NCBI RefSeq assembly: GCF_003597395.2
Contig: NC_133771.1
Span: forward strand, 54,063,403 to 54,127,402
Reading direction: 5' to 3'
Source of the DNA: Chelonoidis abingdonii
Taxonomy: Eukaryota > Chordata > Testudines > Testudinidae
DNA length: 64,000 bases
A model generated the notes under the pieces. The model did not search any database and was not told the origin of the DNA. It saw only the letters and a program-made list of their open reading frames with translations. Positions 36,401-48,090 of this stretch are shown here, piece by piece (within the stretch, counting starts at the first letter, position 1; each line of letters begins with the position of its first letter). Made by a program: the position numbers and the translations under genes.

Positions 36401-36998
36401 TCCAGTTTGGAATAATACCTTATACTGTGACTGTATTTTAAATATCATTGGTATAATCTCAATGTGCATGTTGTGTGTAGATAACTATGCGAGAAGGAAT
36501 TGAAATGGTCAGAATATTTTCATACAATTTTCCTTATGTTAATTCAGAATCAGCTCATCCCTTTTGATATAATTTGTCCCCATTGGAGGGTTTTAACTTC
36601 TCATGATAAAAAAATCTACCATTGGTACAAAGAGGTTGATGTTGTGAAATGATCAATATAAATTAAAAGTTATGGAGGTAAAACAAATCAAGGGCAAAAT
36701 AGTTTTAACCAATCAGATTCTGGGAAGTTTTTCGTTAATTCAATGACTGTGCTATCTCCCAGTCCCTGAAGGCAATAAGCCAGAGGAGCACTTGGCATCT
36801 TGAGACTGATCTGTGCTAAGCGATTCCAGGTGCAAGTTATACCAGCTTAAAACTGCCAATAGCTTCAAAAGATCATTACGCTACCTGGCGATTTCTGAGA
36901 AAGAGCCAACCCCCATCCTTCACTATGGCCAGGATCCATGTGCCTGCTTCAGGAGTAGGGGCTGGCATACAGTTGCTACATTGTCTCTACTTTCGTAA
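27473..36998. other. 9.5 kb of mostly unique AT-rich DNA, no gene seen
   Basis: No exon, RNA gene or full repeat recognised. Visible details: MIR-like SINE tail at about 30500-30600 (TCTAGGCACTGTCCAAACATG); a (TTTG)n run near 32417-32434; a 29-bp tandem duplication at 31906-31963; and worn palindromic repeat pieces around the motif CCCATTGAA/TTCAATGGG (for example 29150-29180, 34885-35000, 35526-35560). Open frames of 60-90 residues are scattered on both strands without motifs. Confidence 0.6.
31906..31963. repeat. 29-bp tandem duplication
   Basis: TACACATTTTATGTAGAATA starts at 31906 and again at 31935 with a single G/T difference in the core. Confidence 0.85.
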
Positions 36999-37002
36999 GA
37001 AG

Positions 37003-37095
37003 AACAGTACTTGTGGCATCTTAGAGACTAACACATTTATTTGAGCATAAGCTTTCATGGGCTACAGCCCACTTCATTGGATGCATAGAATGCTT
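37003..37095. repeat. Short interspersed repeat, second copy
   Basis: Contains ACAGTACTTGTGGCATCTTA and continues through TTTCATGGGCTACAGCCCAC and CATTGGATGCATAGAATG, longer than the copy at 11331-11395. Confidence 0.72.
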
Positions 37096-37599
37096 TCACA
37101 ATGATTCCTTTGTGCAGAGAAGATTCTGATGGGTGGCAGATCTATTAGGTTTAAGGGATAATTTTCACCTGTGGAGTAGCACAAAGCAGGAGGAGCACAG
37201 CCTGGGCTTGAATCAGTATTTAAACATGTACCATTCAGTTTTTGCAATTCAAATAATTCTTCTATTTCAGTAAAACCAGATTTTTATTCTCATAAGCATA
37301 AAATAATGATCTGATAATTGAGACGAGGATGTTTATCGTGCTGACAATTATTAATTATTTATTATTAGTTATTATTATGCTCTTATATAGGAATATGATA
37401 TGATTTAAAATATAACATATTGACACAAATAAAGACTTGCATAATGATTGTAGCATGCACCTTGGGCTAGAATCTTATCACATCCTAGATTAAGACGATC
37501 TGGGATTCGCTTGTGTTTGGATGATGCAGAAGTGGATGAATGTCTCATTCAATGACACTCTTCACTCTGACTTACTATGAAATGAATACCCCAGTATAG
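37096..37599. other. No gene seen
   Basis: AT-rich DNA; the last bases may already be CR1. Confidence 0.4.
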
Positions 37600-39980
37600 T
37601 GTTAGAGAGCACAAGAGATATCTGAAGTACTCTCTTCTGGGTGAGATGTTCAAAAAAGCAAACTTTGACTCCCTCAGGTAACTGATGGGGATGATCACCT
37701 GGGAGAATAACATGAGGGGCAAAGGAGTCCCAGAGAGCTGGATGTATTTTAAAAAATCCTTATTGAGGTTGCAGGAACAAACCATCCCAATAGGTGGAAA
37801 GAATAGTAAATATGGAAGACAACCAGTTTGGCTTAACAGTGAAATCCTTGCTGATCTTAAACACAAAAAAGAAGCTTACAAGAAGTGGAAGATTGGACAA
37901 ATGACGAGGGAGGAGTATAAAAATATTGCTCAGCCATCCAGGAGCAGGACTGACTCCAGCGGTTTTGCTGCCCTAAGCAGCCAAAAAAAAAAAAAAAAAA
38001 GCTATGATCGCAATCTGCGCAATTCAGCTGTGGTCGCCTTCACTCGAGCAGGAGTGAGGGACCTCCCTCGAATTGCCGTGACGAACATACTTGACAGTGC
38101 CATCCTGCTCCGAGTGGCCGCCCCAAGCACCTGCTTGATAAGCTGGTGCCTGTAGCCTGCCCTGTCCAGGAGTTGAAATCAGGAAGGCGATCAACTTGGA
38201 GTTGCAGCTAGCAAGAGATGTTAAGAGTAAACAAAAGGGTTCTTCCAGGTGTAGCAACAAGAAGAAGGTCAAGGAAAGTGTTGTCCCCTTACTGAATGAG
38301 GGAGGCACCTGATTGCGAGAGATGGGAAAAAAGCTAATGTACTCAATGCTTTTGGTTTTGCCCCTCTGTCTTCACGAACAAAGTCAGCTCCCAGACATGC
38401 TGCACTGGGCACCAGAGACATGGGGAGAGGTGACCAGCCCTCTGTGGGAAAGAAGTCGGTATCAGGACTATTTAGAAATCTGGATGAGAACAAATCCATG
38501 GGCCCAGAATCACTGCATCGAGGTGCTAAAGGATTTGGGCAATGTGACGTGCAAGAGCACATTGGTCATTAATCTTTGAAACTCAATGGCCGATCCGGAG
38601 GAGGTCCTGGATGACCTGGAAAAAGGCTAATGTAGTGCCCATCTTAAAAAAAGGGAAAAGAGGATCCATGGACTACAGGCAGTTCAGCTTCACCTCAGTC
38701 CCTGGAAAATCAGTGGAGGCAAGGTCCTCAAGGAAATCAGTTTCTGAAGCACTAGAAGAGAGGAAAATGATCAGGAACAGCTCGCATAGAGTCACGAGGG
38801 CAAATCGTCCCGTGACAACCTATTGCTTTGCTGAGGAGATAACTTGACTCTGTGGATGCGAGGAGCAGTGGAAATGTTTTATCCCTTGAACTTTAGCAAA
38901 ACTTTTGATATGGTCTGCAACAGTATTCTTTGCCAGCAAGTTTAAAAGTAGGGGCTGGATGAAGACTGCATTAAGGTGGATAGAAAGCTGGCTAGAATCA
39001 TTGGACTCAACGGTAGTTGATCCAATGGCTGCATGTCTAGCTTGGTAGCTGTATCAAGCGAAGTTGCCCCAGGGACCATGACCAGGGCCATTTTGTTCAA
39101 TACCTTATTAATGATCTGGAAGGATGTGTTCTATGGACGCACTACTGTCAGCGAAGTTTTGCCAGATGACATTAACACTGGAGGAGTGTAGATACGGCCT
39201 GGCATGTGTAGGGATAGGGATACAGAGGGATCTAGACAAATTAGAGGATTGGCCAAAAGAACCTGATGGGTTCAACAACGGATAAATGCATAGTCCTGCA
39301 CTTAGGATGGAAGAATCCCATGCACTGCTACGACTTAGGACCGAATGGCTAGACCAGCAGTTTCTGTCAGAAAAGGACTAGGGGTTACATGGCATTGAGA
39401 AAGCTGGATATGAGTAGAGGTGATCATTCCCCTCTATTCAACATTGATGAGGCCTCATCTGGAGTACTGCATCCAGTTTTGGGCCCCACACTACAAGAAG
39501 GATGTGGAAAAATTGGAAAGAGTCCAGTGGATGGAAAACAAATGATTAGGGGGCTGGAACACATGACTTATGAGGAGATGCTGAGGGAACTGGGATTGTT
39601 TAGTCTGCAGAAGAGAAGAATGAGAGGGAATTTGATAGCTGCTTTCAACTACCTGAAAGGGTTCCAAAGAGAATGGATCTATAGTGTTCTCAGTAGTACC
39701 AGATGACAGAACAAGGAGTAGTGGTGTCAAGTTGCAGTGGGGTAGATTTAGGTTGTGTATTAAGAAAAACTTTTTCATTTGGAGCGTGGTGAAGCACTGG
39801 AATGGGTTTCCTAGGGTGGTGATGGAATCTCTTTCCTTAGAGGTTTTTAAGGTCAGGCTTGACAAAGCCCTGGCTGAGATGATTTAGTTGGGAATTGGTT
39901 GTGCTTTGAGCAGGGAGTTGGACTAGAGGACCTCCCGAGGTCCCTTCCAACCCTGATATTCCATGATTCTATGATTCTCT
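37600..39980 (+). mobile_element. CR1 LINE, linker through reverse transcriptase to 3' tail
   Basis: Plus-strand CR1, 5'-truncated in the linker after the endonuclease. The first open frame reads GVPESWMYFKKSLLRLQEQT and PVWLNSEILADLKHKKEAYK before the hAT insertion. After it come KKANVVPILKKGKRGSMDYR (38620-38680), NFSKTFDMV (38889-38915, one RT aspartate block), and the C-terminal segments ending in WNGFPRVVMESLSLEVFKV (39800-39850). The tail is two copies of ATTCTATG ending at 39980. The catalytic FADD site (39158-39170) carries an extra base that shifts the frame. Many other stops confirm it is dead. Confidence 0.94.
37945..38164. mobile_element. hAT-type MITE nested in CR1, perfect 8-bp duplication
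   Basis: 220 bp inserted in the CR1 reading frame. Both flanks read TCCAGGAG (37937-37944 and 38165-38172), an exact 8-bp target duplication. Ends are CAGGACTGACTCCAGC and, inverted, CAGGGCAGGCTACAGG (11 of 16 match). An internal run of 18 A (37981-37998) and GC-rich segments around it give an open frame that fuses with the CR1 frame at 37685-38155. CR1 homology resumes immediately after 38172. Confidence 0.9.
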
Positions 39981-40004
39981 GTAGGATTCCTGTTCAATAA
40001 TAGA

Positions 40005-40130
40005 CTGTAAACCACTTGCGGCAAGGACTGTCTTTTTGTTTTGTATTTGGACAGCACCTACCGCAATGGTGTCTGGCTTCACGACTGTGTCTACTGAACA
40101 CTATGGTAATACAAATAAATAAATCATAGA
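40005..40130 (+). repeat. MIR-like SINE 3' part
   Basis: GGCAAGGACTGTCTTTTTG, ATTTGGACAGCACCTACCGC and a tail AATACAAATAAATAAATCA. Inverse of the copies at 21713 and 22728; the tail sets the orientation. Confidence 0.72.
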
Positions 40131-41379
40131 GCTGGGCAAAAACATACTTAACCAATGTTTTTCTTCATGAATTGTGCTTGTTTTCTTGGGTTTAACTTAT
40201 AAAAGTTGCATGAAAATGGAAAAGTTTTTTGTTTTTTTTTCAAAAGGGTCCACTGAAATATTTTTCATTATCTGGATATTTGTGAAAATTCAAATGCTAT
40301 TTTCTGGCAACTAACATTTCTCCTGTTTGAAAAATACATTTGAAAAGGAACTGATAGAGGAAGTACTGGATCAAAAAACAATGGAGTGAATATATTTAAG
40401 GAAGAGGCTGGAAATATGGAGGTTCTATTTTCTATTTCTTCTGACTGGTCTTTGTACTCATAAAATTATGTAGTAGACAAATGTATCTATTTTATAGATG
40501 GAGAAATCAAGATCCAGACTCACTTGCCTAAGGTCAGACAACAAATGTGTTCCAAAATCATGTTTAAAAACTATGGGCTGTCTCCTGCCCTATACTAAGT
40601 TTGCTTTATGCCATTCTGGTGGTGCAAAGCAGACAACACTGCTATAAGGATACATGGATATTCCCAGCAATGCAGAATCCCCAGTTAGATCAAATTTCTA
40701 ACATAGAACTATTCACTTCCCTTAGATCACACTGAGTGCATTTTCAGCTACTCATTCTTGAATAAGTCTTAAAGTGACAAGGTCTCTTTTTATAGCATTA
40801 GGGGTGATTTTTGTATTCATTTGCATGATGGTCTAGATAATGTGGTTTTATAGCCTCATCAGCAATGTAGCCCATATATCACATCAGTACATCTCTAAAG
40901 ATCATTTCTCTAAATGTCTCAGAGGTGTCCAAGACTTCTCACAAGGCTTTAATTATACAAAATTAATGTATCAGAAGACTTCTGAATTCAGTAAGCTTTT
41001 TTATTATTTTTTGCTACATAAAAATAGTGTATCATGTTTCCAAATATCAATTTTACTAACCAATATTTTGCACAATTTTGTTTAAAAAGACAGATAATTT
41101 ATATTCTCCCATCCTACTGTAGGTGGAGTAGGCATTTCATGATTTGAGTTCATAATTGAACACTAAAGGCCTGAATGCTCATTTACACTAAGACCTGTTT
41201 TGTCAATTGGGCCTACACATCTACCCTAATTGTGAGCTCAACTATAAGAGGGGTGTGCAAGTTCACAATGACCTATAGCAACAAATGTTGATGAGAAACA
41301 GTATGAAAGGCAGAGACAGACAGAGTGAATTAGGTGAATGAAAAGCCTACTGAAAAACCTCAAGGACTGTGTTAAGATC
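40131..41379. other. No gene seen
   Basis: AT-rich; 40495-40560 (GGAGAAATCAAGATCCAGAC, GGTCAGACAACAAATG) looks like a minus-strand MIR remnant. The 81-residue frame at 40840-41085 has no motif. Confidence 0.45.
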
Positions 41380-41890
41380 ATGATTGGTAAACAGGAAAAG
41401 TGTGGACCCAGAAATTAGTGACCCAAAATCTGTGTGTCAGAAACTAGGCCCAATTGGTGGGCAAAATAATGAGGGGATGGGGTATTCTGCCCACCACTCC
41501 CCATGTGAGTCCTTAAAGGAAGAATCTGTGGTGAAAAATTGGCTACTGGAGTGAGTGTCATCATCATGCCACCTCCACCATCTTGTGACCCAGGCCTTTG
41601 TCATTCTGATCCTGAGAGATGTCCTGATCAGATCAGGTCAGAGGGAAGTACTCAGATAACATTGTCACCTCTGCTGGCTCCAGCTGAATCCTATTCACCA
41701 CTGGGATGAAACAGGATTGGACTTTAACATCAAAGCTCCAGCCCATCTCAACTAACTTCTCTTTTCCTCAGAAGGACAGTTATTACCATCTAAAAAACTG
41801 TCCAATTACCTTTTTTTCCCTTCCCCTTCTAAAAACTCTGTCCAACTAAAGGGAAGTAGCAAATTTTATTCTAAGTTTAGATTTTTTTGT
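41380..41890 (+). repeat. LTR-like interspersed repeat
   Basis: A slightly GC-richer block with CCACCATCTTGTGACCCAGG, CTGATCAGATCAGGTCAGAG and CTCAGAAGGACAGTTATTA. It resembles, from memory, an LTR frequent in turtles. No TG/CA ends or duplication could be placed. Confidence 0.4.
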
Positions 41891-42409
41891 TATTTTTAAA
41901 CTGTCATAGGCAATTTTTCATGTGACCAAGGTATGGTATGTAAAATTCCATTAGAATATGACACCAATTTGAATTCTACCTTTATGAAAATAATATTGAA
42001 GTATTGATATTTTGTTACTTTATATCTGAATGGTTGTCCTGTACTTTTTGAAACCACCTCAGTAATATATTTGTGAGTTCCCATGATAAAAAAAATAATA
42101 AAATCCTGTAGAATATCTTTGTTTTTGGGTTTTACTCGCATCTGCTTTTTTCCTTGCTCCTTCATGCTGACTTCAGAGATTACTTAGAGATTATGTGAAT
42201 AGGCTTTCCCACTGAAATGAAGCAATCTGGTCAGGTACCCCATTCTGAATTAATCATTTTAAAGTGGCACTGAGGAGCAGCAGTCAAAGCTGAAGACAAA
42301 TAGAGTTTGGATTTTTCTATTAAATATTTCTGTGAACCAGGGATGAGAAAAGAAATAGGTTGGGAAGCAGCTGAAAATAAGACAGAAGAACAATATATAT
42401 GACTCCTGT
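41891..42409. other. No gene seen
   Basis: Open frames at 41896-42165 and 42231-42455 (both minus) have no recognised motif. Confidence 0.45.
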
Positions 42410-42935
42410 CCATAAGAACATAAAACAGCCATTCTGGGTCAGACCAATGGTCCATCTAGCTAAGTGTCCTGTCTCTGACATTGGCAAGTGTCAGATGCTT
42501 CTGGCAGCTGGAGGTTTAGGGACATCCAGAGCATGGGTTTGTGTCCCTGATGGTCTTGGGTAATAGCCATTGATGGACTAGACTCCATGAATTTATCTAA
42601 TTCTTTTTTGAACTCAGTTATACTTTAGGCCTTTACAATATTCCCTCCCAATTTCCCACAACAAATTCTACAAAGTGATTGAATTGTGTTGGTTTCAAAT
42701 CTACTACCTACCAATTTCATTGAGACACCCACAGTTTTTGTGTTATGTGAAAGGGTAAATAAAACTTCCCTACTCACTTTCTATATTCATGATTTAATGA
42801 TCTCTATCATATACCCCCTCAGTCATCTCTTTTCTAAGTTGAACAGTCTCAGCCTTTTTAATCTCTCCTTGTATGGAAGCTGCTTTATCTCCCTAATCAT
42901 TTTTGTTACCCTTTTCTGTACCTTTTCAGGGCAGG
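42410..42935 (-). mobile_element. CR1-group LINE 3' end
   Basis: Minus strand. Starts at the tail (ATAAGAACATAAAACAGCC), then CTGGGTCAGACCAATGG and ATAGCCATTGATGGACTAG. It runs in parallel with 7568-7940 (shared AACTCAGTTATACTTT, ATACCCCCTC, TCTCTCCT). It supplies the tail missing in the 7568 copy. Confidence 0.82.
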
Positions 42936-43009
42936 AAAAATACATCTCCTTAAGCATATCTGGACTAAGCATCTAATGTTGCAGAAATAGTAAGTAATAG
43001 CAAAGATGT

Positions 43010-43547
43010 GTTAGATTGTCTTTTGTTTTAGTTTGTGAATTTTCCCTGTCCTAAGAGGGAGTTTTATCCCTGTTTTTGTAACTTTAAAGTCTTGCCTAGA
43101 GGGGAAATCCTCTGTTTTTTTAATCTTTTGTTATTCTGTAAAGTACTTACCATCCTGATTTTATGGAGGTGGTTCTTTTACTTTTTTCTTTCTTTATAAT
43201 AAAGTCTGTTTTCTTTTTAAATCTGATTGGGTTTTAGTGTACTAAAACCAAGGGTCTGGTCTGTGCTCACCTTGTCACCTATCTGATTGGTAGAATATTT
43301 TCAAGCCACCCCAGGAAAGGGGCTGAAGGGGTTGGGGGATATTTTGGGGAAAGAGGAACTCCAAGTGGTCCTTTTCCTGAATCTTTGTCTAACTCACTTG
43401 GTGGTGGCAGCATACTGTTCAAGGACAAAGTGGAATTGGTGCCTCTGGAAAGTTTTTAACCTAAGCTGATGAAAATAAGCTTAGGGGGTTTTTCATGCAG
43501 GTCCCCACATCTGTACTCCAGAGTTCAGAGTGGGGAAGGAAACTTGA
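43010..43547 (+). mobile_element. LTR, plus orientation, with AATAAA
   Basis: AATAAA at 43198-43203 follows a T-rich stretch. Downstream are GTGTACTAAAACCAAGGGTC, CTAAGCTGATGAAAATAAGC and GTCCCCACATCTGTACTCC, ending GGGGAAGGAAACTTGA, a worn TTGACA-type end. Same family as 23350-23724 and, inverted, 50565-51254. Left edge is uncertain. No attached coding region. Confidence 0.72.
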
Positions 43548-44064
43548 AAATGATTTCAGAAGAGAAAGTACATAATCCTATCAAACATAAGTTTGCATTT
43601 CAAATATGAAATCAACATACTTTTTTTTTCTTTAAGAATGACGCGCAATAGGTCAAACTGTACTTAGAAAATACATTTTATGCAGACACATATACGCACA
43701 AAGTGATTTCACTAGAATTCTATGCAGTACTAAAGAATATAAAAAGCCTACAATCATATTTTAAAAACTGGCCATAAAGGATCATATGGATATTCTATAG
43801 TGTATAAGCAAGCAATGCAGCATGAACAGGAGTAAAAGTAAAACTGTTTTATCATGAAAAACCTTAAAATCACCAAGTCGTCAATAAAAGTTATTGTATT
43901 TAAAAGAAATATATTAACAGCTTCTGGTACTGAAATACCAGGCACAAAGGGATTTTCAGTGCCATAGCCTGGTAACTGTCAATTTACCTATAAACTAGGC
44001 ACCTTTGTTTTAATCTGAGGTTTTCTACATTGTTCTTATGATGTAAAAGAACTAATGTGATAAC
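43548..44064. other. No gene seen
   Basis: AT-rich DNA without recognised features. Confidence 0.45.
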
Positions 44065-44275
44065 CAGAGCTGTGCAGGTGATCGTGTAGCACTGACAGAC
44101 CCTGGTCATCAGTGGGCGTGATCAAACCTGGGGCCTCTGTAGCTTAGTGCATGAGCCTCTACCGCATGAAATAAAAGCCAAGTGGCTGTAGTGCTGACAC
44201 AATCTCTCTGTCTAAGTGGTCTTGGTGCCACTTGAAGAGACGGAACACCACACCCAAGAAGTGTGTGTTACATAC
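44065..44275 (-). repeat. tRNA-derived SINE, copy 1
   Basis: On the minus strand, GGTAGAGGCTCATGCACTAA sits in the A-box region and GGTTTGATCACGCCC in the B-box region, 40-50 bases apart. A non-tRNA body with ACACAATCTCTCTGTCTA on the plus strand follows. It is about 85% like the second copy at 44330-44560 by eye. Possibly of the cryptodiran turtle tRNA-SINE type (inference). Confidence 0.7.
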
Positions 44276-44329
44276 TTACCCTAGTGGAGAAAGCACTTGT
44301 TGAGCTTCAGAGACTTCCCAGTTTAAATT

Positions 44330-44560
44330 GTGGACAAGCCCCAACTTGTAACACCGACAGTCCCTGGTTGTCAGTGGGTGGGAATCAAACATGTGGCCTC
44401 TGGAACTTAGTGCATAAAGCCTCTACCGCATGAACTAAAAGCCAATAGGCTGTTCGCTAAGGTTGTAAAGCAGACTCAATCTCTCTGTCTACGTGGTCTC
44501 GGTGCCACTAGATGGGACAGAACACCATACCCAGGAGCTGTGTGGGTTACACTCACTAAA
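44330..44560 (-). repeat. tRNA-derived SINE, copy 2
   Basis: Same order of elements as copy 1: minus-strand AGTTCATGCGGTAGAGGC (A box), CATGTTTGATTCCCACCC (B box), then the GACAGAGAGATTGAGTC body and ACACAGCTCCTGGGTATGG. The tRNA-like part does not fold into a complete cloverleaf, so it is not a tRNA gene. The B box is better preserved here than in copy 1. Confidence 0.78.
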
Positions 44561-45924
44561 CCCATTAACTTACTAAATTACAGGGCAAAGTTTGTCCTTT
44601 ATATATTTATAGTGAATCTCCTGATTTTGGAGTAGGAAGAGGGGGCTCTCTGGACCAAGAACCCTGGTGCCCCTGCTGTTGGGTTCTTGTGCTGGGGTGG
44701 ACACAGCCTAGCTTACTCCTTTCAGCTGCTGCTGCTGCACCCCTGACAACAGCCTTCTTGTGACTCAAACTCTCTCTCTCTGGGAAGGCAGTAGAGGAGC
44801 TATTTGCCTTAGTTTGCTGGGAGCCTCTGTTGATAGATCTAGGTGTTTGAAGGCCCATTCACCATAGCTGTTTGGATAGCAATCAGTCTTTGTCCTTCCC
44901 AGGGCTCAAGCTATGGCAGACTCTCCTTTTCTTCCCTTTCCAGATAGCTTTCTGTTGCACTTAGCATATAGATTATATACTTTTCACAAGGTCTTTCTTC
45001 TTCATAATACTTTCAATACTGTTGGACAGGTTAAAAGTTGTGATGTACTGTATTAAATACAGCAAATGGATACCCTGTATTTTGCTCTGTAATATTTACC
45101 ATTTATTTCACAAATAAGGAAATTTTGCTACTTTCCACCAAGTGTAGAGATGAGGTTCGGCTGTGCTATTTACTGTAGAGTTCCTGTTCTGTAAGTAGAT
45201 GGCTTCAACCTCCAGGATATAATTTCAGAGCACAAAGGACCTGATTCTGTAGTCTTTACTCATGTTAAATAGAACTTGTTCATACAAATAATCCCAATGA
45301 ATTCAGTAGATACTGAATTCAGGCTTTTTAATGCAAGGAAAAATAAGACACTTCTCTTCACAAATAGTATGGACATCTTTATTCACTCAAAGCAACAGCC
45401 CATGCCCCTTAACCTTGGAATATGACTAAGGACCTGATTCAGCTGCTACTGCAATCCATGGAAATCTTTCCTTTGACTTTAATGAGTATTCATTATGGCC
45501 TTAAAAGACTTCAAGCTTTTGGTACTGTCCCTTCTACAGAACACTTACAGAAATATGGCTAATTTATTCCTTTTAGAGAATGCACATAAAATATAGGGGG
45601 AATTGAAAAACAGAGAGCCCCTGAGAAGTCTTTGGTCAAAGTTATTGTACCAGTGGGACACTCTTTTGTATGTGATATGCTTCTTCTTCTTCTTAAAAAG
45701 TTGGCAAAGTGTATGCAGAAAGATGAAAAGGAGAAGAGTAGGCGTTTTGGGAAATTCCTTACACATCAGTAGATGAGTAATAGCAGTGTATTCATCATGA
45801 ACCCCTTTTATGCATCTGATATAGATCTAACAAAGGGAAATTATATAAGATACATTTTCACTGTTGCAGATCACATGAGAATTCTGTTGCAATTTCAGTA
45901 TGCATGGGAGAGACAGAAATGAGA
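44561..45924. other. No recognised gene
   Basis: 44610-44870 is GC-richer, with an 83-residue minus frame (44607-44858), Ser/Arg-rich and without a known motif. A (CTT)n run lies near 45683-45693. Bases 45225-45330 contain a worn palindromic repeat (GACCTGATTCTGTAG ... CCCAATGAATTCAG). Confidence 0.45.
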
Positions 45925-46085
45925 GTTAGAAGTTCTGGGTTGTATTCACAGCTCTGATGGTGACTGTGTGACATTGGACAAGTAACTTAACTTGCTTATG
46001 CCTCAGTTTATGTTCCTGAAAAATGGAGATAATAATATTTCTTATATCACAGGCCTACCGTGAAGCTTATTTAATGTTTGTGTGA
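45925..46085 (+). repeat. MIR SINE
   Basis: Core segments GACTGTGTGACATTGGACAAG, ATGCCTCAGTTTATG and AAAATGGAGATAATAATA in MIR order. Confidence 0.82.
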
Positions 46086-46296
46086 AACTTGGAAAAATAC
46101 TAAATTATTCACAGAAATCACATTTTACTGCTAGAAATTTATACTATGCTTGTCGTGTCAAAGGATTTACAATCTAAGGGCCTGGTTCTGCAAACCCTTA
46201 CTCATGAAAGTAACCCTTAGGTGTACAGCCCCATTGACTATTCATACAGGTAAAGAATATTTATATTATTAAGAGTTTACAGATCTGTCTCTATGG

Positions 46297-46540
46297 CCTT
46301 ATCTATGTACAAAAAATGTACTTCTTTAAGTAAATCCATATAGTTAAATTGATACAAGCCAGCTCCCAAGTGTGGGAGTTATAAAAGTTCATATAGTAGT
46401 ATAGCTTACTCACAGAGGACAACTTTATGCCAAAATAACTGCATCCACACTGATGTACTGGTATAACTATTTTGGTAGAAAATCACTTCTTTGAAAACAG
46501 TTCAATTGGTACAGAAGTTGTATTTAAACTAGGCTTAAGT
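46297..46540. mobile_element. Worn palindromic MITE
   Basis: Starts TGGCCTTATCTATGTAC. The phrases TACTTCTTTAAGTAAATCC and TGGTATAACTATTTTGG mirror each other loosely. It ends around GGCTTAAGTAGACAAG. Related to the TCTACACTA-ended MITEs elsewhere in the window. Confidence 0.5.
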
Positions 46541-46639
46541 AGACAAGAATGATCTGGAAGTAAATATAAATTACTACTGATAAAATCTTCAGAGGAAAGA
46601 GTGGCAGAATGGCAAAAATAATATGGACAGGGCAGTCAT

Positions 46640-47130
46640 AGAGAGAGATCTGGATCACTTGGTAAGATGGACTTGTTAAAACAAAATTTCATTATAGTCA
46701 ACTGCAGAATTATCGGTCTAGGAACAAGGAATGCAGACCATACCAAAAGAAAGGGAGACAATATCCTGGAAACAAGTTATTCCAAAAAGGATTTTGGGTT
46801 CATATTGGACAAACAACTCAACATGAACTCCCATGGGAATCCTTTTGCAAAAAAGCTTAATGTGATCTTTGGGTGTATAAGCAGGAGAGTAGCAGTAGGG
46901 AGGTGATTTTATCTATGGCATTTGTGATACCGATACTGGAATGCTGTGTACAGATCTGCTGTCTTCATTTTAAAAAGAATGTTAAAAATTGAAGAGGGAG
47001 CAAAAAAGTGCCATAAAAATTATTAGAGGGCTATAGAAAATACAAGTAATTGGGTTCAGAATAGTGATAGCTGGGTGAAATTCAATGGCCTGTGATACAC
47101 AGATGGATAAAGTAAATAATCTAATAGTCA
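46640..47130 (+). mobile_element. L2/L3-like LINE, C-terminal ORF2 piece
   Basis: An open frame at 46667-46906 reads RIIGLGTRNADHTKRKGDN, SKKDFGFILDKQLNMNSHG and KLNVIFGCISRR. This matches the region after the reverse transcriptase in CR1/L3-group LINEs, in a subfamily clearly unlike the 48930 CR1. It continues in other frames with LECCVQICC-like text (46935-46965) and EIQWPVIHRWIK-like text near 47080. Several stops; dead and old. Confidence 0.72.
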
Positions 47131-47464
47131 CTTCTTCCTTTAAATTCTTTTATAAAAATAACAGAACATAGCAGAGAATTTTGGAAAAACTTCAGTTAGC
47201 TAATTAATGAGTAGAGATAATTCCAGGTTTTAAGGAAAAAATGGAAGAGTTAGAGAACAGAATATACCAGATTTTCCTTTAATTAGCATTAATGGCCATT
47301 TGTCACTCAACATGCATGTATTCTAGTATGAAAGATCTCATTTATGCTCCATTTTAGGTAATGTAGAAGGAACACAAAAGCAGAGGAATGGGAAATGGAT
47401 AAGAGAGGCCCATTAATTGTAGTACTGAAAGAGTTAGAGATTTGAATGTAGCTTTAAAGGGTAT
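47131..47464. other. No gene seen
   Basis: AT-rich DNA. Confidence 0.45.
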
Positions 47465-48090
47465 CTGGAAAATAGGGTTGAGTGTAATGAGGGGATGGGG
47501 CCTCCCTCAGAGATTGATGGGGAGGAACCCCCAACTGCCCTTGGGGACAGAACCAAGACACCCACACCCACCTCACTAGAAGCAAGGCGGTGCGGGGACA
47601 GGAAGAATAAAAGGCAGGCCTTGCAGTTCAGGTGGGCTGGAACTGCCAGAAAAGACATATGCCTCCTGTCCTGCTGCTGGAGCCTGAAAAGAATCCCTGT
47701 AGTGCTGAAGACTTGGCAGAGATGCCATCCCACCAGGGCACAGAGGAGCTCCTAGAACTGCCACTGACTTTCTACCATGGGGAGACAGAGGACATCAACA
47801 GGACTGAAGGGGTCATAGGAAGTAGCCTAGGGACACTAGAGTATAGTCTGGTTGGGTTGTTGCCTGACTCCAGGTCAGCATGTTTCAGGTGGATCCCCAC
47901 TGGCCCCGTGGTGGAACATTCCACCACTGTTAGAGACCTGGGTTGGGTCCCTGTGCAGTAGAGTTGGTATGGGTCCCACTACCCCCTGCTGCTAACCTCA
48001 CCCCTGGGGTTGCAGCCTCCCCACCTTAAGCCAAGAGGCCTTCATTTGTCTGCTGTCTGACAGTGCTGGGACATCAGACAGGTTTGTGCT
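47465..48090. repeat. GC-rich repeat with open frames, likely retroelement remnant
   Basis: A sharp rise in GC against AT-rich flanks. Two overlapping plus frames of 86 and 109 residues (47495-47755 and 47632-47961) carry Glu-rich segments (EPEKNPCSAEDLAEMPSHQG) but no catalytic or zinc-finger motif. It leads directly into the 42-bp minisatellite at 48091-48216, which is shared with the repeat at 1346-1590. I infer a common mobile repeat of unknown class. Confidence 0.45.

Noticed and set aside
37685..38155. 156-residue plus-strand frame
   Set aside because: It is CR1 linker coding fused to the nested hAT MITE, not a gene.
44330..44560. Possible functional tRNA gene
   Set aside because: Only A- and B-box-like segments are present; the cloverleaf arms do not pair and a SINE body follows.
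47495..47961. Overlapping 86- and 109-residue frames as a host gene
   Set aside because: GC-rich island tied to a minisatellite shared with another locus; no motif; more likely repeat-derived.
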